Source: Candidatus Saccharimonadota bacterium (lineage in GTDB: Bacteria; Patescibacteriota; Saccharimonadia; Saccharimonadales; Saccharimonadaceae). From it: DNA of 64,000 nucleotides. This document shows, in pieces, positions 18,857 to 27,281 of the stretch. The notes beneath the pieces are model-generated. The model ran no database searches. It was not told where the DNA came from and saw only the letters and a list, made by a program, of their open reading frames with translations. The stretch lies in assembly GCA_946893605.1 (NCBI GenBank), contig OX335598.1, forward strand, positions 248,001 to 312,000, given 5' to 3'. Made by a program: the position numbers and the translations under genes. The first letter of the stretch is position 1; the number at the start of each line of letters is the position of its first letter.

Positions 18857-19372
18857 TTACAGTGCGGCTTCGACTGCAGCCCAAGTTGCGTCAGGATTGT
18901 CTTCAGGGATGATGATTGTAACTTGGTCGCCGACGTTAATTCGGAAGTAAGTTACGCTAGCAAGCAAAATACGATATTCGCGGCCAGAAGCCTCGACGTA
19001 GTAAATTCCGTCGTGCTGGACAAGTGTTCCGATAATCTGCTTTCGCGGCACAGGACCGATTTGCTTATAAATAAAGCTGCCGTCTTCAGCGATTGTCAAT
19101 TTCATCAAGTCGCCCTCAACCAGCTTCGACTTTGAAGCGTAGTTAGCTGGGATTGGGTAATTTTTACCATCCGGGCTGAGCATCATTTGTCCGTCAAATA
19201 CGCCTTCGATAATCTTTCCTGCTACGTTATCTGACGAAGTTTTTGGCGTAACAACTTGACCGTCGTCGCCAATAATACTAATCAATAATTCTTTTGCGGC
19301 AGCTAAATTGGTCTCCGCCTCTTGAATAAGTGTCCTCAGACGCTTAATTTGCTTTTCTGGTAATTCAGACAT
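18857..19372 (-). CDS. conserved hypothetical protein with coiled coil
   Basis: A 171-residue soluble protein that I cannot name. Residues 1-35 form a short coiled coil (LPEKQIKRLRTLIQEAETNL). The remainder is beta-rich, with two similar half-repeats: one around KLVEGDLMKLTIAEDGSF (about 84-101) and one around INVGDQVTIIIPEDNPDA (about 144-161). These resemble small OB-like or SH3-like barrels. No signal peptide or membrane helix is present. It is the first gene of a two-gene unit with the DUF2797 protein. Confidence 0.65.
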   Translation of the reverse strand: MSELPEKQIKRLRTLIQEAETNLAAAKELLISIIGDDGQVVTPKTSSDNVAGKIIEGVFDGQMMLSPDGKNYPIPANYASKSKLVEGDLMKLTIAEDGSFIYKQIGPVPRKQIIGTLVQHDGIYYVEASGREYRILLASVTYFRINVGDQVTIIIPEDNPDATWAAVEAAL

Positions 19373-19561
19373 GGTTCTCGCAATTCCTTTGTCTATTTTT
19401 TATAATACTTAACTAATATATAGCATATCCTTACATTTATATCAAGTCGTGTCATTTGATTTTCTCTGATTTTCCACAGCGCTATAAGATATGGACGGAA
19501 AAGTGTTGCAAATTTTACTCTTGAAATTGACGTGCGGTTCGTGATATTAAGATTGGCGACA
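19373..19561. other. intergenic region
   Basis: A/T-rich spacer between the promoter side of the gene at 19372 and the rplL terminator. TATAAT-like hexamers occur around 19400-19425 on the minus strand and could drive the two-gene unit. No ORF with support is visible. Confidence 0.4.
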
Positions 19562-19591
19562 TAAAAATCACCGCCCAGAGCGGACGGTGAT
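19562..19591 (-). terminator. terminator of rplJ-rplL
   Basis: On the minus strand ATCACCG-tccgctctggg-CGGTGAT followed by TTTTTAT, 30 bases past the rplL stop. Confidence 0.85.
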
Positions 19592-19622
19592 TAAACGAAA
19601 CAAATTGGCGTTATATAACAAA

Positions 19623-20000
19623 TTATGAAAGCTCGACAGTAGCGCCAGCGTCTTCCAAAGTTTTCTTTGCAGCTTCAGCTTCGTCCTTAGAAACTTTTTC
19701 CTTGACTGGTGCTGGAGCGCCGTCAACGATAGCTTTTGCTTCACCTAGACCTAGGCCAGTGATTTCCTTAACAGCCTTGATGACTGCAACCTTCTGAGAA
19801 CCAGCGTCTTTCAAAGTAACTGTGAACTCAGTTTTTTCGTCAGCAGCAGCGGCGTCACCACCAGCAGCTGGACCAGCAACAGCGACAGCTGCAGCAGCTG
19901 GCTCGATGCCGTATTCTTCTTTAAGATGATTTTTCAATTCGTTAACTTCTAGAACTGTCAATTTTACAAGTTCTTCAGCCAATTTCTTAATATCAGCCAT
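19623..20000 (-). CDS. rplL: 50S ribosomal protein L7/L12
   Basis: A 125-residue stalk protein that recruits translation factors. The N-terminal dimerisation helices (1-30) are followed by an Ala/Gly-rich hinge (about 34-53) and the C-terminal domain with [20 protein letters not shown] and the factor-binding [15 protein letters not shown] (about 82-96). Length and order are normal. It follows rplJ in the same operon, with AGGAG before the ATG. Confidence 0.98.
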   Translation of the reverse strand: MADIKKLAEELVKLTVLEVNELKNHLKEEYGIEPAAAAVAVAGPAAGGDAAAADEKTEFTVTLKDAGSQKVAVIKAVKEITGLGLGEAKAIVDGAPAPVKEKVSKDEAEAAKKTLEDAGATVELS

Positions 20001-20065
20001 TGATATTCTCCTTTATTATTATATTGTTGCGATGAATGCAACGTTACTAGTGTTGATTGCTAAAC

Positions 20066-20590
20066 TTAAGCAGCAGCTTTGGCTTCGATGCCGTCCAAAA
20101 GTCCGTGCAAATTGCCACCAAGCGCGTTGACTGTGTCGTGTACTGGTGATAGCAATTGCGCCACCACTTCGGCGACAAGTTGGTCTTTGCTTGGTAGACC
20201 TGCCAATGCTTTAACGTCAGCTTCGCTAATTGCTAAGCCTTCGCCTGAGAAGCCGCCTGCAAGTTGTAATGCTGGATGTGTTTTTGCAAACGTATCCAAT
20301 ACCTTTGCTGGCATAACTTCATCTTCGCTACTTACAGCGTAAACCAATTGACCAACCAATAAGCTGGTGTCGGTTTCTTTGTAAGTATCGATTTCCTGAA
20401 GAGCTACGCGTACCAAGCGGTTTTTAACAACCTTGATGGTAACGCCCACTTCGCGAGCAGCCTTGCGTAGTTCTTGTAGGTCGGCAACGGTAAGGGTTTG
20501 ATATCGAGCAAAAGCCGTACCCTTAGCGTCTTTTAATAGCTCTGTCAGTTCAGCAACCAAAGTTTGTTTTTTATCGCGTGAAATTGCCAT
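20066..20590 (-). CDS. rplJ: 50S ribosomal protein L10
   Basis: A 174-residue protein that anchors L7/L12 dimers to the ribosome. The rRNA-binding N-terminal domain begins AISRDKKQTLVAELTELL and contains VVKNRLVRVAL (about 54-64). The C-terminal helix (about 140-170) binds the L12 N-termini. The gene heads a two-gene operon with rplL and is preceded by a long leader with a visible attenuator. An AAAGGAT-type site lies before the ATG. Confidence 0.97.
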   Translation of the reverse strand: MAISRDKKQTLVAELTELLKDAKGTAFARYQTLTVADLQELRKAAREVGVTIKVVKNRLVRVALQEIDTYKETDTSLLVGQLVYAVSSEDEVMPAKVLDTFAKTHPALQLAGGFSGEGLAISEADVKALAGLPSKDQLVAEVVAQLLSPVHDTVNALGGNLHGLLDGIEAKAAA

Positions 20591-20640
20591 AAAAATCCTT
20601 TCTTTGATTGAGTTAATTTGTTATGTGCCAATTTGTTAAC

Positions 20641-20700
20641 GTGCGGTAATGGAGAATCAAAAAACGTCTTTGATTCTCGCACTACCAAAGACGTCAAATA
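20641..20700 (-). promoter_or_regulatory. L10 leader with two competing hairpins (attenuator)
   Basis: In the rplJ leader two hairpins cannot form together. On the minus strand ACGTCTTTG (20694-20686) pairs with CAAAGACGT (20672-20664), followed directly by a T run: an intrinsic terminator. Alternatively GAGAATCAAA pairs with TTTGATTCTC (20678-20652 region), which destroys it. The upstream part of the leader (about 20700-20780) can hold the L10-L12 binding site. Autoregulation of rplJL by L10 through such leaders is well known in other bacteria; the pairing is seen here directly. Confidence 0.75.
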
Positions 20701-20783
20701 AAACTGTTAGTTTCATCCCTCGGTGGCATTTTTATATCTGTTTTTTATACAAATCGCCACTGTCTTTGGTAATGTTCCAGACC

Positions 20784-20812
20784 ATTGTAGCAGAAATGAC
20801 AACGAAAAACAA
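20784..20812 (-). promoter_or_regulatory. rplJ-rplL promoter
   Basis: TTGTTT (20812-20807), 17 bases, TACAAT (20789-20784) on the minus strand. Transcription from about 20777 gives a leader of roughly 190 bases containing the attenuator. Confidence 0.6.
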
Positions 20813-20954
20813 GAGTTATGGTGATTATTTTCCAGACGATTCAATCGCCTTTTTTATCGCATTTTTGCCTTCTATCACACTCTCATTATTCAATTTTGAC
20901 ATATTATTTACAATAATAACGTAATAAAATCAATAGGAGTCTATATCTAATCAA
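20813..20954. other. intergenic region with possible 25-codon ORF
   Basis: No established gene. On the minus strand an ATG near 20903 opens a 25-codon frame (M-S-K-L-N-N-E-S-V-I-E-G...) that ends before the rplJ promoter; it lacks a Shine-Dalgarno. It could be a gene remnant or chance. Confidence 0.25.
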
Positions 20955-20984
20955 AGAGAAAGCCCGCTCCGTGGTGGAGCGGGC
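20955..20984 (-). terminator. terminator downstream of the LAVTG gene
   Basis: GCCCGCTCC-accac-GGAGCGGGC (20984-20962) on the minus strand, followed by TTTCTCTTTG. Unusually GC-rich for this genome, like the gene it serves. Confidence 0.6.
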
Positions 20985-21026
20985 GAACGAACCTCCTTTC
21001 TCTCTGTATCTATTTTTCGTTTCCTG

Positions 21027-21064
21027 TCGAGGGGGTGCTAGTCGATTAAACTAACACCCCTCGA
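21027..21064 (-). other. second GC-rich hairpin behind the LAVTG gene
   Basis: TCGAGGGGTGTTAG (21064-21051) pairs with CTAGCACCCCCTCGA (21041-21027) around a nine-base loop; no T run follows. It begins eight bases after the stop codon and may protect the mRNA 3' end or act with the next hairpin in termination. Confidence 0.5.
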
Positions 21065-21071
21065 CGAGAGA

Positions 21072-22366
21072 TTAGTCCTCCGAGTGTGCCGTCTGGCGAC
21101 GGCGCACCCAGAGGACAACGCCTCCGACAGTCAGGAACACGATCGCTAGTGCAATCGCATCCCCGTCGGTACCGGTCACCGCCAGCTTCTTGTGCTGGGG
21201 TGCTGGCGCCAGAGCTGCCGACGGACTTGGCGTCGGAGTCGGACTCGGAGATGTCGACGGCGTCGGACTCGGAGTCGGTTCCGGTGTCACACTAGGTGTC
21301 GACGGTGTCGGCTCCGGGGTCGGAGTCGCGGTTGGAGTCGGACTCGGTGCGGGTGTCACGCTAGGCGTCGGACTCGGAGTTGTCGACGGTGTCGGCTCCG
21401 GGGTCGTCGTGCCGTCACCGTCCGTGCCACCCGACGCTTTAATTTCGACGGAAGACTCGTACTTGGTGCCGTTCACAGACGCCACGTTCGTGACGCTCTT
21501 GGCGCCGGCGGGAGACACCATCTTTTCCGGTGTGTATGTGACACACACCTTGGCATCGGAAGGTGCCGTCAGCTTGATGGTGCTATCGTCGACCTTAGTG
21601 GCCTTGACCTTGATGGTCGTGTTCGGCTCCCAAGTGTTACCCTTAGCACAGTCAACGTCAGAAGACAGATGGGTGTTGAAGTCGTGAACGGTATATTCTG
21701 TTCCTGGCTCTACGAGCCAGCTGATCATCCACGACGTTGAGCCATCGGCGTTAAGCCAGCCGGCCTTGAAGTTGTCCGCCGTGACGTAGCTGTAGTGGAC
21801 AGGACCGCAGTCCTTATCACACACGCCATCGCCGTCGGAGTCTCCGAAGACAACAGACGTCGTCTTGCCGTTCAGGGTGAGGTCAGTAACGGTTCGACCA
21901 ACGGAAGACTCCTGAACCCTAGCGGTAGCCACCAATGACCGGAAATATCGGTCTTGTTGGCCACCGAAGCAGGGATGGTGTTGACGGTACAGGTGAGGCC
22001 ACTGCTGACCGTGCAGTCTCTTCGATCTGCTCCCCTGAATCTAGGACAAAGGGGAAACTGCTGGCCCACTTGAGGTAAGCGCCAGCATCTACCGTGAATG
22101 ACTGTCCCGTTTCGAGTTTGGCTACAGCCCACGTTCCGCTTGCGGAAACACTCGAAGTGATCTTGGGTTCCCGCGGAAGTTACGCGGGTGATTTCGGCGG
22201 TCATCTGGTGACCGGTAGTGGCGGTAGACGCCACTTCGATACCAGACGGCTGAGTGCTGAGGGTCGGAACGGCTTCGGACGCTCCTCCGAAGAGGAGCAT
22301 CGCAAAGAGTGTGATGAAAATCGCCACAATGGGGACTCGTAGCGGAGTCCTGCTATGGTGGTACAT
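21072..22366 (-). pseudogene. GC-rich LAVTG surface protein with Thr/Pro stalk, three frameshifts
   Basis: A secreted protein: signal peptide (about 1-33), about 230 residues of beta-type external domain, a long stalk of [13 protein letters not shown] repeats (about 80 residues), then LAVTG, a hydrophobic helix and VRRRQ tail. LAxTG is the motif known for class E sortases of Actinobacteria, unlike the LPKTG of the protein at 11133. The frame changes at GGG 22165-22167, CCCC 22032-22035 and AAA 21943-21945; one-base corrections give [26 protein letters not shown] and [14 protein letters not shown] in one frame of about 431 residues. GC content is far above the neighbours. Either truly decayed or damaged by sequence errors. 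Confidence 0.7.
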
Positions 22367-22429
22367 TTCACATCCTTTCTCTTTTGTAAATGATCTAGAT
22401 ACAGATGTTAAGGTTCTTTTATCCAGCTA

Positions 22430-22446
22430 GGCTGGAAATCAAGAAA
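22430..22446 (-). other. hairpin in the LAVTG leader
   Basis: TCCAGC-cta-GCTGGA forms a compact six-bp hairpin about 65 bases upstream of the start codon. The other two GC-rich orphan genes also have leader hairpins. Confidence 0.35.
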
Positions 22447-22514
22447 CTCTCGAACATCAGTACCTAGTTGGACTTTACTATTTTATCATAAAAAATGAAA
22501 AATGCAATAGTAAC

Positions 22515-22543
22515 ACAAAAATCCCGCCAGAATCGACGGGATT
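22515..22543 (-). terminator. rplA terminator
   Basis: AATCCCG-tcgattctgg-CGGGATT followed by TTTGTG on the minus strand, 20 bases past the rplA stop. Confidence 0.8.
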
Positions 22544-22564
22544 TGATTGCCTGAAATATAAAGA

Positions 22565-23572
22565 TTACAGAGAGTTCTCTACTTTAATGCCAGGGCCCAT
22601 AGTTGTGGCAATTGCAACGCTCTTAACGTAAACACCCTTTAAGCTGGATGGCTTTTGGGAGTTCAAACTGGTCAAGAATGCGCGTGCGTTTTCTGACAAT
22701 TTTTCAGCGCCGAATGACACCTTGCCGATTGACAAGTGAACGATGGCTTGCTTATCAACACGATATTCAACTTTTCCGGCTTTCGCTTCAGAAACGGCTT
22801 TAGCGACATCGGTAGCAACAGTGCCAGACTTTGGATTTGGCATCAAACCGCGTGGGCCAAGCAAACGTGCGTATTTACCAAGCTTTGGCATGTACTGTGG
22901 AGTTGCAACCAAAATGTCGAAGTTCAATTCTTCCTTGTCCAATTGGCTTAGGAATTCTTCGTCACCGATGATGTCGGCGCCAGCTTTTTTAGCGGCAGCG
23001 TGTTCTGATTCTGGTGCGAAAACAGCAACTCGAACATCCTTACCTGTACCGTGTGGCAATGCTACGGTTGAGCGAATGTTTTGGTCGGCTTGGCGTGGGT
23101 CAACACCTAGGCGGATGTGGATTTCAACGCTAGCGTCGAACTTGACTGGGCTGGTTTCAGTAGCCAATTTCAAAGCTTCGTCTAAGCTGTACAATTTGTT
23201 CTTTTCAACGTTTTTTGCAGCGCCTTGATATTTTTTACCGCGGCGCTCCAAGCGTGGACGAGTAACCGGCTTTGGGCCTTTCTTTACGTGAGCTTCAGCG
23301 TCGTCTGATTGTGGAGTAGTGTCGCCAGCTTCCTTGCGAGCTTCCTTCTCTGCTTTTTCAGCGGCTTCGTCAAGAGCTTTTTGGCTGCGTTTGCCAGATT
23401 TAGCGACAGTAGCTTCGCGCTCAGCAACAACGTCTTTATCTTTGTTGTCGTGAGATTTGCTTGCGTCTGTAGCTTCTGCAATTGCTGCTTCAATTTCAGC
23501 GATTGTGTTTTTTTCGCTGACTTCTAGTTTTAGTTCTGCTGCTTTTTCTAGCAACTCGGCTTTCTTTGCCAT
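22565..23572 (-). CDS. rplA: 50S ribosomal protein L1 with long N-terminal extension
   Basis: The last 235 residues are a normal L1: [21 protein letters not shown], the domain with [16 protein letters not shown], and the signature [14 protein letters not shown] (about 240-253). L1 forms the mobile stalk that moves deacylated tRNA. The first 100 residues are extra. They begin with a small helical, SAP/Rho-N-like segment ([19 protein letters not shown], about 6-24) and continue as a highly charged, probably disordered Lys/Glu/Ala tract. The gene stands alone with its own promoter instead of following rplK. GTG or other internal starts are less likely because AAAGGAT precedes this ATG. Confidence 0.95.
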   Translation of the reverse strand: MAKKAELLEKAAELKLEVSEKNTIAEIEAAIAEATDASKSHDNKDKDVVAEREATVAKSGKRSQKALDEAAEKAEKEARKEAGDTTPQSDDAEAHVKKGPKPVTRPRLERRGKKYQGAAKNVEKNKLYSLDEALKLATETSPVKFDASVEIHIRLGVDPRQADQNIRSTVALPHGTGKDVRVAVFAPESEHAAAKKAGADIIGDEEFLSQLDKEELNFDILVATPQYMPKLGKYARLLGPRGLMPNPKSGTVATDVAKAVSEAKAGKVEYRVDKQAIVHLSIGKVSFGAEKLSENARAFLTSLNSQKPSSLKGVYVKSVAIATTMGPGIKVENSL

Positions 23573-23650
23573 AAAAATCCTTTCTGTGGTGCGAACGGCA
23601 ATTTGTCATCTTAACAAATCAGCCTCCCAACATTGATTGATAATGTTGAA

Positions 23651-23680
23651 ATTATACCACATTTTCAGAGATTGAGGCAA
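23651..23680 (-). promoter_or_regulatory. rplA promoter
   Basis: TTGCCT (23680-23675), 18 bases, TATAAT (23656-23651) on the minus strand, giving a leader of about 70 bases. It sits back to back with the plus-strand promoter at 23685. Confidence 0.55.
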
Positions 23681-23684
23681 ATGT

Positions 23685-23712
23685 TTGATTTTATGGAGAA
23701 TAATTGTACAAT
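23685..23712 (+). promoter_or_regulatory. promoter of the orphan gene at 23722
   Basis: TTGATT (23685-23690), 16 bases, TACAAT (23707-23712). The ATG at 23722 begins nine bases after the -10 box, so the mRNA is almost leaderless. Confidence 0.55.
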
Positions 23713-23721
23713 ATTTGTACT

Positions 23722-24225
23722 ATGAGTGAAGTTTTAAGTGGTTCAGATAATAATTTTGAGGAAATAGTAAGTGGAATTACTCCGTCTTGGGAGAAGGAAG
23801 ACGCTATAATCGTTCCGCCACAATGTGAATCTTGCCCGAGAGTAATGGCGGCACTACTTGAATTAGATGAATATAAGGAAGCGGTAGGCGAACTCCTGAG
23901 AATGGCATCGGCGGAAGAGGAGGAGATCGTAGTAGTTGACGTACTTACTGGCGAAAGAGTGTCTGAAGGAGTTATTGATTACGCTTGTAAAATAGCTGGC
24001 GGTAAATTGGGCGGATTAAGCGAGAAAATAGCAGAAACACAGAGGGATATTTCTATCATAGCCAAAGAATGTAAAGGACCTTTAGCTCTTAGGGCGTCTG
24101 ATGGTTCTCGGGTTGTGCGCGTCGCTATGTGTGATAGTCCGAAGGTGTTTTATTCGGGGTTGGGTGAAACTCAAATTGGTGAGCCAGTGATAATACAGCG
24201 CGACCTGAAGAGAGATGAAGATTAA
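23722..24225 (+). CDS. acidic orphan protein
   Basis: A 167-residue soluble, acidic protein of unknown function. An N-terminal CESCPR pair (about 36-41) could form half a metal or disulfide site, and a Glu run EEEEIVVVDV lies at about 66. The start ATG at 23722 is chosen over an in-frame TTG at 23704, because that would fall inside the promoter. The C-terminus (LKRDED) overlaps the enolase promoter. With eno it forms a plus-strand insert between rplK-tsaC and rplA, which are minus strand. No membrane segment or signal is present. Confidence 0.65.
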   Translation: MSEVLSGSDNNFEEIVSGITPSWEKEDAIIVPPQCESCPRVMAALLELDEYKEAVGELLRMASAEEEEIVVVDVLTGERVSEGVIDYACKIAGGKLGGLSEKIAETQRDISIIAKECKGPLALRASDGSRVVRVAMCDSPKVFYSGLGETQIGEPVIIQRDLKRDED

Positions 24226-24251
24226 CATATAATTGCTGTTTTTGATAAAAT
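24222..24251 (+). promoter_or_regulatory. eno promoter (leaderless)
   Basis: TTAACA (24222-24227), 18 bases, TAAAAT (24246-24251); the eno ATG begins seven bases later. No Shine-Dalgarno lies before the start. Confidence 0.6.
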
Positions 24252-24258
24252 AGTAATT

Positions 24259-25539
24259 ATGGATATAACAATTACAAACATACAAGCAAGGCAAATTTTA
24301 GATTCGCGTGGAAATCCGACGGTTGAAGCGGACGTGACTTTGAGTGACGGTTCGTTCGGTCGTGCGGCTGTTCCGTCTGGCGCAAGCACTGGTTCTTTCG
24401 AGGCTGTTGAGCTTCGGGACGGCGAGTTGGCGTTTGGTGGTAAAGGCGTGCTTCGTGCGGTCGAAAATGTCAATGGTGAGATTGCGCAGGCTTTGAAAGG
24501 CTCTAATCCGTTCGATCAGGCTGCAATTGATGAAAAAATGAAGAGCCTGGACGGTACGCCAAATAAGGCGCGCTTGGGTGCAAATGCGATTTTGGCTGTG
24601 TCGCTGGCTGTAGCGAAAGCTGCCGCTAAGTCGCGTGGCGTGGAGTTGTATCAATATGTCAATAGCTTGGCTGGAAATCCTGCAATGTGCTTGCCGATGC
24701 CGATGATCAACGTGATGAACGGCGGTCAGCATGCGTTGGGTGCGACTGATTTTCAGGAATATATGATTATTCCAACTAGTGCGGCAACTTTTGCGGACGC
24801 AGTTCGAATGAGCGCGGAAGTTTTTCACGCGTTGGCAAAAATCCTGAAAGACGAAGGTTATCCTACGACGGTTGGTGATGAAGGCGGTTACGCTCCTCAT
24901 GTCAGGAATGGCAATATGGAGCCTATTTTGTTGCTATCTCGCGCCATCGAGCAGGCTGGCTATAAATTAGGCGTGGACTTTGGTTTTGCGCTGGACGTTG
25001 CAGCGAGCGAGCTTTACAAGGACGGCAAATATAACTTGGCGACTGAACACCGAATTCTGTCGGCTGACGAAATGATTCGCACGTATAAAGCCCTGTTAGA
25101 ACGCGTCCCTGTTCTCTCGATTGAGGATGGATTGAACGAAGAAGCTTGGGAAGATTGGGAGAAAATGACAGCTGATTTGGGCAATTTTGCGCAATTGGTT
25201 GGCGACGATCTTTTGGTGACAAATGTCGAGCGATTGAAGCGCGGAATTGAAGAAAAGGCTGGCAATGCGATCTTAATCAAGCCGAACCAAATTGGCACAT
25301 TGACTGAGACGATTCAGGCTGTTCTGATGGCAAAGAATGCTGGCTGGAATACAGTGATGAGCCACCGATCTGGCGAGACGGAAGACGTAACGATTTCTCA
25401 TTTGGCGGTCGGTTTGGGTACAGGTCAAATTAAGACTGGCTCAATGTCGCGTTCAGAGCGAATTGCTAAGTACAACGAGCTGCTGAGAATTGCGGAAAAG
25501 CGCCCAGATTTGGAGATTGCGCATCCGTTTGTGAAGTAA
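24259..25539 (+). CDS. eno: enolase
   Basis: A 426-residue enolase (2-phosphoglycerate to phosphoenolpyruvate), also an RNA-degradosome partner in many bacteria. It has the N-terminal [11 protein letters not shown] (about 13-23), GASTGSFEA loop, the metal ligands in VGDEGG (about 204), [14 protein letters not shown] (about 283) and VGDDLLVTN (about 308), the catalytic Lys in [10 protein letters not shown] (about 336) and SHRSGETED (about 366). Length is normal. Glycolytic genes are among the few metabolic functions kept in this lineage. It has its own promoter and terminator. Confidence 0.98.
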   Translation: MDITITNIQARQILDSRGNPTVEADVTLSDGSFGRAAVPSGASTGSFEAVELRDGELAFGGKGVLRAVENVNGEIAQALKGSNPFDQAAIDEKMKSLDGTPNKARLGANAILAVSLAVAKAAAKSRGVELYQYVNSLAGNPAMCLPMPMINVMNGGQHALGATDFQEYMIIPTSAATFADAVRMSAEVFHALAKILKDEGYPTTVGDEGGYAPHVRNGNMEPILLLSRAIEQAGYKLGVDFGFALDVAASELYKDGKYNLATEHRILSADEMIRTYKALLERVPVLSIEDGLNEEAWEDWEKMTADLGNFAQLVGDDLLVTNVERLKRGIEEKAGNAILIKPNQIGTLTETIQAVLMAKNAGWNTVMSHRSGETEDVTISHLAVGLGTGQIKTGSMSRSERIAKYNELLRIAEKRPDLEIAHPFVK

Positions 25540-25546
25540 CTCGCGC

Positions 25547-25581
25547 AAAGACTTCCCCGTAATTCAGAGAAGTCTTTTTTA
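25547..25581 (+). terminator. eno terminator
   Basis: AAAGACTTC-cccgtaattcaga-GAAGTCTTT followed by TTTTATTT, eight bases past the stop. Confidence 0.85.
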
Positions 25582-25611
25582 TTTGGCGATTATTCGACAA
25601 TTATTCGAGGA

Positions 25612-26169
25612 TTATCTTCTTAAAAACTCAATTTCCCTGCCCTCGTTGATTCGGACAATTTGCGACGGTTGAGCGTCGGCGGTTTCTCCGGAATCGACAT
25701 AAATCGGCACTAATTCGTGGAAGTAATTTATCGCTTCGGTGACGTTCTTTGCCGGTTCTTCTCCTGATGGATTCGCACTGGGCGCGACCAAAAGACCGAC
25801 GGTTCGAATTAACTCTGCCAACGGAGATTCTGGCACGACTCTGAATGCCAATGTTCCGCCGTTTCTCGGAAGGTGTGGTAGAAAATTAGGACTCGCTTTG
25901 GTGATGATTGTTGTTGGTCTATTTTTGGAGATTTCTTGATATTTGCGTTTGATCGACGGCGTGAGATCAGGAATGTCATCAATATCCGCAACCAAAATAA
26001 TAACGGGTTTATCCAAGGGGCGCCGCTTAACTTCGTATAATTTCTCGACGGCTTTTTCTGAATTGGCAGCGGCTAATATTCCGTAAATCGTGTCGGTTTT
26101 AGCAATTATCAATTGCCCATTTTTAAGCGCGGAGATTGCGCCGTCATCTAAAATATTCTTCACAATCAT
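25612..26169 (-). CDS. L-threonylcarbamoyladenylate synthase (TsaC/YrdC/Sua5)
   Basis: A 185-residue enzyme making threonylcarbamoyl-AMP for the t6A37 modification of ANN-decoding tRNAs. The family fold is visible from GQLIIAKTDTIYGILAAANSEKAVEKLYEVKRRP (about 18-51, KTDT...Y..KRRP core), TLAFRVVPESPLAELI (about 108) and GLLVAPSANPSGEEPA (about 124-139, SAN motif). It is the short single-domain TsaC form without the Sua5 C-terminal domain. It lies between rplK and eno, downstream of the rplK terminator, so it should have its own start of transcription. Confidence 0.93.
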   Translation of the reverse strand: MIVKNILDDGAISALKNGQLIIAKTDTIYGILAAANSEKAVEKLYEVKRRPLDKPVIILVADIDDIPDLTPSIKRKYQEISKNRPTTIITKASPNFLPHLPRNGGTLAFRVVPESPLAELIRTVGLLVAPSANPSGEEPAKNVTEAINYFHELVPIYVDSGETADAQPSQIVRINEGREIEFLRR

Positions 26170-26183
26170 TTATTACATCTTCC

Positions 26184-26216
26184 CATAAAATAACCCCGAG
26201 AAGTCCGGGGCTATTT
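26184..26216 (-). terminator. secE-nusG-rplK terminator
   Basis: AGCCCCG-gacttct-CGGGGTT followed by ATTTTATG on the minus strand, just past the rplK stop. Confidence 0.75.
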
Positions 26217-26233
26217 GCTAAAAGTTCTGTAGA

Positions 26234-26659
26234 TTAGTCGACGACTTCAACGCCCATTGAGCGTGCTGATCCGGCGATAACTTTCATTGCGCCTTCGATG
26301 TCGATTGCGTTCAATTGGTCTTTTTTCGCCTCAGCGATTTCTTGCAATTGTGCGCGAGTAATCTTACCGACCTTGTCTGAGTGCGGCTTACCACTACCCT
26401 TTTGGATTCCAGCTTTCTCACGAATCATATCGTCAACTGGTTGACCAAGTGAGTTCCAAGTAAATGTTCGGTCTTCGTAAACTTGAATGTGAACAATTAC
26501 GTCCTTACCCATCATGTCTTTTGTAGCGTCATTGAATGGATTAATGAAATCCATCATGTTTAGCCCCCACTGACCAAGCGTTGATCCCACTGGAGGACCT
26601 GCTGTTGCTCGACCGGCTGGAATGCGTAATTTCAAATTACCAATAATTTTCTTTGCCAT
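26234..26659 (-). CDS. rplK: 50S ribosomal protein L11
   Basis: A 141-residue L11 of the GTPase centre. The N-terminal domain has RIPAGRATAGPPVGSTLGQWGLNMMDF (about 12-38; Pro-Pro-Val thiostrepton region), and the C-terminal rRNA-binding domain ends with ARSMGVEVVD. Length matches the family. Usually followed by rplA, here by a terminator and tsaC, so L1 is uncoupled from L11. Confidence 0.98.
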   Translation of the reverse strand: MAKKIIGNLKLRIPAGRATAGPPVGSTLGQWGLNMMDFINPFNDATKDMMGKDVIVHIQVYEDRTFTWNSLGQPVDDMIREKAGIQKGSGKPHSDKVGKITRAQLQEIAEAKKDQLNAIDIEGAMKVIAGSARSMGVEVVD

Positions 26660-26725
26660 AGTTCTTCCTTATAGTTTGTAGTGCGTAACTCGAATATTAT
26701 ATCGAAAAATGCTTAAAATTGCAAG

Positions 26726-27271
26726 CTAAACTTTTTTAACCTGCAAGGCGTCTAGCTCGACTGGAGTGTCGCGACCAAACATACTGACCATAACTTTCAA
26801 AGTGCCCTTAGATGCATCAATTTCGCTCACTGCGCCATCAAAGCCCTTGAACGGACCGTCGATAATTGAAACAACTTCGCCCTCTGAGAAGTCAATCTGA
26901 TGCTTTGGTTCTTCAACGCCCATTCGCTTCTTAATTTTCGCAATTTCTTTTTCAGAAACTGGAGTTGGCGTAGTATCGGCGCCCACAAATCCTGTCACAC
27001 CTGGCGTGTTGCGGATGATGTACCAAGTTTCGTCGGTCAATTTCATCTCAACCAAGACATAACCCTGGAAGATTTTAGCTTCAACAATTTTACGTTTGCC
27101 GTTGCGAATTTGGATCTGTTTTTCCTTTGGCACGATAACGTCAAAAATCTTATCAGCCATATCAACACCATTGATTCGTTGGCGAATTGATTCGGCAACT
27201 TTTTCTTCGTAGCCAGAATAGGTATGAATTGCGTACCATTGCTTACTGTCGTCATATCGTTTTGAACTCAT
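26726..27271 (-). CDS. nusG: transcription termination/antitermination factor NusG
   Basis: A 181-residue NusG linking RNA polymerase to the ribosome or Rho. The NGN domain starts KQWYAIHTYSGYEEKVAESI (about 10-29) and has YVLVEMKLTDETWYIIRNTPGVTGFVG. The C-terminal KOW domain has VSIIDGPFKGFDGAVSEID (about 129-147). It follows secE with a GAGGAG that overlaps the secE stop, and precedes rplK, the standard order. Confidence 0.97.
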   Translation of the reverse strand: MSSKRYDDSKQWYAIHTYSGYEEKVAESIRQRINGVDMADKIFDVIVPKEKQIQIRNGKRKIVEAKIFQGYVLVEMKLTDETWYIIRNTPGVTGFVGADTTPTPVSEKEIAKIKKRMGVEEPKHQIDFSEGEVVSIIDGPFKGFDGAVSEIDASKGTLKVMVSMFGRDTPVELDALQVKKV

Positions 27272-27281
27272 AATATCTCCT

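Noticed and set aside
20649-20924. 91-codon plus-strand frame upstream of rplJ
   Set aside because: It runs antisense through the rplJ leader and promoter, with no ribosome site or promoter of its own.
21190-21740. Gly/Val-rich and Arg/Cys-rich open frames on the plus strand
   Set aside because: They are the complements of the Thr/Pro repeat region of the LAVTG protein; no start signals.
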